Source: Maridesulfovibrio sp050916235
Lineage (GTDB): Bacteria > Desulfobacterota > Desulfovibrionia > Desulfovibrionales > Desulfovibrionaceae
DNA: 64,000 nt
Direction of reading: 5' to 3'
Assembly: GCF_050916235.1 (NCBI RefSeq)
Contig: NZ_CP104854.1
Coordinates: forward strand, 1,798,001-1,862,000
The position numbers were made by a program, and so were the translations under genes. Positions 60,152-64,000 of the stretch are shown here, one piece after another (positions within the stretch are counted from its first letter, which is position 1; each line of letters begins with the position of its first letter). A model generated the notes under the pieces. The model saw only the letters and a list, made by a program, of their open reading frames with translations, made no database searches and was not told where the DNA came from.

Positions 60152-61411
60152 CTACGCCCGGAAAATTTCTACAACCGTCGTATCATCATTGGGCGGAGTA
60201 TCCCCGCGCCAGTCTGCCACCGCCATGATCAAGGCCTCACCGACCGGGGGCCCACCGGCAGTGCGCAGTGTCTGCAACAGGCGCTCTTCACCGAAAAAGT
60301 CACCATTACCTGCCCTCGCCTCGTCGACACCATCGGTGACAACCAGCAGCGACTGACCATGATCAAGGGTAAACTCAGCCGTGCCGAATTCACCTTCATC
60401 CATGATACCGACAGGCAGCCCCATCGGGCGCTCAAGTTCAGTGACCAGCCCCCCGGAAACAAGGAGCGGAGAAGAGTGTCCCGCAACAGCGTACCGGCAT
60501 CTGCCGGTTTTCGAGTCATAGCGCATAAGCACCATGGTTGCGAAAACTTCTCCGTTCATGAACTCCCAGGCCCCAATGTTGACGGCTTCGAGCATCTCAC
60601 CGGGATCCTTTTTGTTCAAGGCCTCAGCCCGGATTCTGGTCCATAAGGCAGACATGATCAATGCTGCCGGAAGCCCCTTGCCGGCGACATCGGCCACGTA
60701 AATATACCAGCTTCCATCGGAAATGGGTATAAAATCATAAAGATCACCACCAACAAACTGAGCCGGGACAGAACTGCCCCAGATACGATCCCCTCCTTCA
60801 AGCTCCGGCTGACGGGGATTGAACTGTCTCTGGATTCTGGAGGCCGCTTCAAGCTGGGTTTCAAACTTCTGCTGGTTAAGGCGCTGAATAAGCAGTTCTG
60901 AGCGTACCAGAGCTACTCCGGCGAGATGTCCGAAACTCTCAAGAAGTTCCTGATCTTCAGGTTCAAAGCAGGTTTTGGCCGTAGAATTGAGGACCTGAAC
61001 AACACCGAGAAGCTTTTCCTTATGGATAATGGGGATACAGAGAATACACTTGGTGGTGAAACCGGTCTTCTTATCCGCGGCCTTGGAAAACCGCGGATCA
61101 TTCTGAGCATCGGTAACATTGAGAGAAGTTTTGTTTGTTGCAACCCATCCGGCAATGCCCTGCCCCATGGGTAATTCGAATCCGGTCTTCAGCTCCCTCA
61201 TTTTCTCTTCACCAAGAACATCATTCATAGCCAGAGCAAACCTGAGAACGTTTTTCTCTTCATCGTACAACATGATAGAGGAAGCCTCGGCACCGGTCAC
61301 ATCCTGCGCCAGCCGCAGCAATTGCGGGAGCAGATCAACCAGCGAATCAATGCTCGCCAAAACCTCGTTGGCCTGAATGAGTTTCTTCAACCTACTTGCC
61401 TGTCTGCTCAC
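60152..61411 (-). CDS. GAF-domain SpoIIE-type PP2C phosphatase
   Basis: This 419-residue cytoplasmic protein has a GAF domain (about 20-180: MGQGIAGWVATN; FTTKCILCIPIIHKEKLLGVVQVLN), a helical linker, and a SpoIIE/PP2C domain (about 205-419) with metal aspartates in GGDLYDF, VADVAGKGLPAALIM, VVTDGVDEA and NDDTTVV. It should dephosphorylate a serine on a STAS protein, such as the product of the next gene, in response to a GAF ligand. GTG 61411 has AAGGAG just upstream; the TTG at 61438 precedes that site. The STAS gene begins about 270 bases downstream. Confidence 0.9.
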   Translation of the reverse strand: MSRQASRLKKLIQANEVLASIDSLVDLLPQLLRLAQDVTGAEASSIMLYDEEKNVLRFALAMNDVLGEEKMRELKTGFELPMGQGIAGWVATNKTSLNVTDAQNDPRFSKAADKKTGFTTKCILCIPIIHKEKLLGVVQVLNSTAKTCFEPEDQELLESFGHLAGVALVRSELLIQRLNQQKFETQLEAASRIQRQFNPRQPELEGGDRIWGSSVPAQFVGGDLYDFIPISDGSWYIYVADVAGKGLPAALIMSALWTRIRAEALNKKDPGEMLEAVNIGAWEFMNGEVFATMVLMRYDSKTGRCRYAVAGHSSPLLVSGGLVTELERPMGLPVGIMDEGEFGTAEFTLDHGQSLLVVTDGVDEARAGNGDFFGEERLLQTLRTAGGPPVGEALIMAVADWRGDTPPNDDTTVVEIFRA

Positions 61412-61500
61412 CGTATCTCCTTGGTATGGCTTCAACAATCACGACCGGATCATCAGCTTCATCGTCCTTTATGTCATGTCGTACGGAAATGATTCAAGTA

Positions 61501-62511
61501 TTATTCACTCCAGGAATTGATCTCCGGCTTGGGCCAGTTGCGCACAGCTTCCGCAAGCTCATCCACCGTGGCAGTGGCAGCGCCCACCTGCCCGACAACA
61601 ATACCGGCCGCATAGTTTGCCAGCACGGCGGAAGTCAGGGGGTCCAGACCTGCAGCAAGGCCGAGCCCGAGAGTTGCGATCACGGTATCACCGGCACCGG
61701 TCACATCGAAGACCTTGCGGGCGAATGTCGGCACATGCTTGACTACGTCCCGCGACTCGAAAAGAGCCATGCCATTGCCGCCAAGAGTGATCAGCAGATG
61801 CTCCGGGTTGAGCCTGTCAAAGAGTCTGCGTCCGGCTTCAAGAACATCGGCACGTTCCTTGACCTCCATGTGCGCCCCTTCCCCTGCTTCCTTGGCGTTG
61901 GGGGTAAGCAGGCTGACCGACTTGTAGCGGTCGTAGTTGGCGGTCTTGGGGTCAACCAGAATATGAGGCTTGTGATTCTTCTGTTTCAGCAGTGTCCAGA
62001 AACGGTCGAAAAAGACCTGTGAAAGAGTGCCCTTTCCGTAGTCTGACAGGATGACCACTTTGTAATCACAAATTTCGCGCTCAAGAAAAGCAAACAAATC
62101 ATCCATCAGTTCCGGAGAAAAATCCGATGTTTTTTCCCGGTCAACCCTGACCATCTGCTGGTTGTGGGCCATGACCCTTGTCTTCTTGGTAGTAGGCCGG
62201 TCACTGGACTCATAGAGACTGCAGGTTATCCCTGAATCATCGCAAAGCCGCCTGAACACCCGCCCTTCCTCGTCAGCACCGACGAAACCGGTCAGGTGCG
62301 GTTCACCCCCAAGCGAGGTGATATTTCTGGCAACGTTCCCGGCACCACCTAGAAGATACTTTTCCTCAGTCACCTGTACAACAGGAACCGGAGCCTCAGG
62401 AGATATGCGGTCAACTGTTCCGATCACATAATGATCAAGCATAACATCGCCAACAATCAAAACCTTCTGCCCCTTCAGATCAGGCAGAATATTGAGAATT
62501 TTATTATCCAT
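61501..62511 (-). CDS. rfaE1: D-glycero-beta-D-manno-heptose-7-phosphate kinase
   Basis: This 336-residue PfkB-family kinase makes heptose bisphosphate for ADP-heptose in LPS core synthesis. Motifs: VLIVGDVMLDHYVIGTVDRISPEAPVPVV across residues 17-45, the LLGGAGNVARNI sugar-binding block, and the C-terminal DVTGAGDTVIATLGLGLA with the catalytic Asp. Only the kinase half of HldE is present; the nucleotidyltransferase half must be elsewhere. ATG at 62511. Located just downstream of parB on the same strand. Confidence 0.93.
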   Translation of the reverse strand: MDNKILNILPDLKGQKVLIVGDVMLDHYVIGTVDRISPEAPVPVVQVTEEKYLLGGAGNVARNITSLGGEPHLTGFVGADEEGRVFRRLCDDSGITCSLYESSDRPTTKKTRVMAHNQQMVRVDREKTSDFSPELMDDLFAFLEREICDYKVVILSDYGKGTLSQVFFDRFWTLLKQKNHKPHILVDPKTANYDRYKSVSLLTPNAKEAGEGAHMEVKERADVLEAGRRLFDRLNPEHLLITLGGNGMALFESRDVVKHVPTFARKVFDVTGAGDTVIATLGLGLAAGLDPLTSAVLANYAAGIVVGQVGAATATVDELAEAVRNWPKPEINSWSE

Positions 62512-62537
62512 TTGATGAGGATTCCTTTTGGATTTCT

Positions 62538-63467
62538 TTAATGGGAACGCAACTCAAGAATGGCGACAAGTCGCTCAAGCTCCTCTTCAGAGGAATAGTT
62601 TATGCTCAACTTACCTTTACTGTGAGACCCGCTGAAAGAAACCTTTGCTTCCAAAGCTGACTCAAGGCGTTCTTTGATCATCATCAGGGAGTCATCAACC
62701 TTCTTCGGCTCACGCTTGGCACGTTTTGAAGGCTTCATCGCCCCAGAAACAGCCTCAGCAGGAAGTTCCCCGTGCTCTTTGAAATATGATGCCGCTGTTT
62801 CAGCCAGCCGGACAGACATCCCGCCCTCAATCATTCTTCCGAAAAGGACTTCCCGAGCGTCATCATCAGTAACGGCCATTAGGGCCCTGCCATGACCGGC
62901 TGAAATCTGGCCTTCGCTGATGGCATTCTGGATGGGTTCAGAAAGAGTCAGCAGACGCATGGAATTGGAAAGAGCGGAGCGGCTTTTGCCGACCTGCCCG
63001 GCAAGCTGTTCCTGACTGAGTCCGAATTTAGAAATCAGTTCATTGTATCCTTTGGCTTCCTCTATCGGGTTTAAATCTTCACGCTGGAGGTTCTCAATGA
63101 GAGCGATTGCCATGCTCTCAAGGTCAGTCATCTCCTTGACCAGCGCGGGTATCTCCCCCAGACCGGCCAGCTTGGAGGCCCGCAGGCGCCGTTCACCGGC
63201 CACGAGTTCAAACCGGTCGCTGCGGCCGGCAATCGGGCGGACGAGAATCGGCTGCAGCACACCCTTGGAACGAATGGATTCGGACAAGTCTCTCAGAGCT
63301 TCTGCTGAAAATTCCTTTCGGGGCTGATTCGGGTTGGCAACGATTTTATCGATATCTATTTTTCGGGCATCGATGGAAGCATCCTTTCCGGCATCAGCCG
63401 TTCCGGCCCTACCGCCGCCCAACAGAGCGTCAAGTCCTCTGCCGAGACCGCCTGTAACACCTGCCAT
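62538..63467 (-). CDS. parB: chromosome-partitioning protein ParB
   Basis: This 309-residue protein has the ParB N-terminal CTPase/nuclease-like domain (NPNQPRKEFSAEALRDLSESI; the GERRLRASKLAGL box, about residue 90), an HTH (LSQEQLAGQVGKSRSALSNSMRLL), a linker rich in Lys, and a C-terminal dimerisation segment (SINYSSEEELERLVAIL). It binds parS sites and loads SMC complexes near the origin. ATG at 63467. parA is not in the window and may lie further right or left of the plus-strand gene; gene order is parB then rfaE1 on the minus strand. Confidence 0.96.
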   Translation of the reverse strand: MAGVTGGLGRGLDALLGGGRAGTADAGKDASIDARKIDIDKIVANPNQPRKEFSAEALRDLSESIRSKGVLQPILVRPIAGRSDRFELVAGERRLRASKLAGLGEIPALVKEMTDLESMAIALIENLQREDLNPIEEAKGYNELISKFGLSQEQLAGQVGKSRSALSNSMRLLTLSEPIQNAISEGQISAGHGRALMAVTDDDAREVLFGRMIEGGMSVRLAETAASYFKEHGELPAEAVSGAMKPSKRAKREPKKVDDSLMMIKERLESALEAKVSFSGSHSKGKLSINYSSEEELERLVAILELRSH

Positions 63468-63588
63468 AAACTACTCCTTATGCATAATTCCCCATCATCC
63501 GGGGAGTCCAATATTTCCTTTGACTTGCCGGGAACCGTGATTAAAGTATGCCCTGAAACTCAAACACAATGAAAATGTCGGAGGCATA

Positions 63589-64000
63589 ATGTCCAATCGC
63601 GATGATAATCTCACAGAACTTTACGACAAAGACGGTAATCTCATCGGGGTCCTGATCACGGCTCCCCTTTGGGAACAGATAAAGCCTAAACTGAAGGGAA
63701 TTCTTCCTGAAGAAGCCCCCAAAGAACGCCCCGAACCAACCGGAGACTGGAACACCCTTAAGGACTACTGGGATTTCCCCTACCCCGTCGACACTGATGT
63801 TCACTGCGAGAACTGCGGGAACAAAACCGACGACTGGGAGAAAGACGAACCCCGTAAATTCAGGCTGACTTCCTGCAACCTTGGTGGTCTGGTTTCATTC
63901 AAATGCACTCAGTGCCAGGCCAGAATAGTTAAAAAGCACTTCAAAGACCAGATCACTGTGGAGTGCACTCCATATATTGATGAAAAAACCCAACGAAAAG
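63589..64000 (+). CDS. zinc-ribbon-like protein, partial at right edge
   Basis: The frame starts at ATG 63589 behind GGAGGCAT and stays open to the window end, giving at least 137 residues. The N-terminal part is acidic and aspartate/proline-rich. From about residue 77 it has CENC, a later single Cys (LTSCNLGG) and CTQC, a spacing that could bind one zinc ion. No signal peptide or membrane segment. It is divergent from parB. I do not recognise it; the C-terminal part is missing. Confidence 0.7.
   Translation, partial: MSNRDDNLTELYDKDGNLIGVLITAPLWEQIKPKLKGILPEEAPKERPEPTGDWNTLKDYWDFPYPVDTDVHCENCGNKTDDWEKDEPRKFRLTSCNLGGLVSFKCTQCQARIVKKHFKDQITVECTPYIDEKTQRK

Overview
The window is a 64 kb stretch of a Gram-negative, flagellated bacterial chromosome. 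Gene content suggests a Desulfovibrio-type organism (Desulfovibrionaceae, marine Maridesulfovibrio-like); this is inferred from protein style and gene mix, with no marker gene or search behind it. Supporting points are a bacteriohemerythrin, Cache-domain cyclases, an Mla-type lipid transporter, a heptose kinase for LPS, a short FliN and MotAB. No rRNA, tRNA, CRISPR array, integrase or insertion sequence was seen. Gene density is high, and intergenic spaces mostly hold strong hairpin terminators and two families of short dispersed repeats.

Layout. 1-7.5 kb: end of prfC, a DEDDy exonuclease, an unknown secreted protein, a Gate-domain membrane protein, fliN, an ArnT-like GT39 glycosyltransferase, and a small HTH gene with an unknown partner. 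7.6-24.2 kb: a DUF2959 lipoprotein, a Cache cyclase followed by hemerythrin, a CBS-ACT protein, U32 and PHP enzymes, Trm112-like and SlyD-like proteins, YchJ, a NifX-like protein, an ArfB-like factor, serB, a divergent histidine kinase, an S24-type repressor, and a second Cache cyclase overlapping a solute-binding protein. 24.5-31 kb: panB, an OmpA-like protein, and a TetR regulator with an RND efflux pair flanked by clear operators. 31-39 kb: a polysaccharide/LPS region (glf, asnB, GT4, then a YdjC/ChbG deacetylase plus ArnC-like GT2), punctuated by a ~185 bp repeat, with a FlgM-like gene behind a sigma-28-like promoter.

39-44.8 kb: motB-motA and an overlapping gene for a cyclic-nucleotide-binding protein whose C-terminus resembles the FliG torque domain; then a cardiolipin synthase and a phospholipase-C-like protein. 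45.5-53 kb: a small membrane protein, a LysE exporter, an SppA-like lipoprotein protease, a lipoprotein, an amidohydrolase, pyrB-pyrC, and an HD protein that looks like a CCA-adding enzyme without its catalytic head. 53.2-64 kb, mostly minus strand: phosphofructokinase, a tightly coupled operon (STAS, mlaE, mlaF, mlaD, lipoprotein, DUF1992, beta-propeller) with a SpoIIE-type phosphatase upstream, heptose kinase, parB, and a zinc-ribbon-like gene running off the right edge.

The strongest candidate for an undescribed system is the CNB-FliG-like protein encoded with MotA and MotB (39115-41795). It suggests a route by which a cyclic nucleotide, two predicted cyclases for which lie in the same window, could act on a flagellar motor. 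Second-rank candidates are the SpoIIE/STAS-controlled Mla transporter and a NaxD/FlmF2/FlmK-like lipid A amino-sugar pathway.
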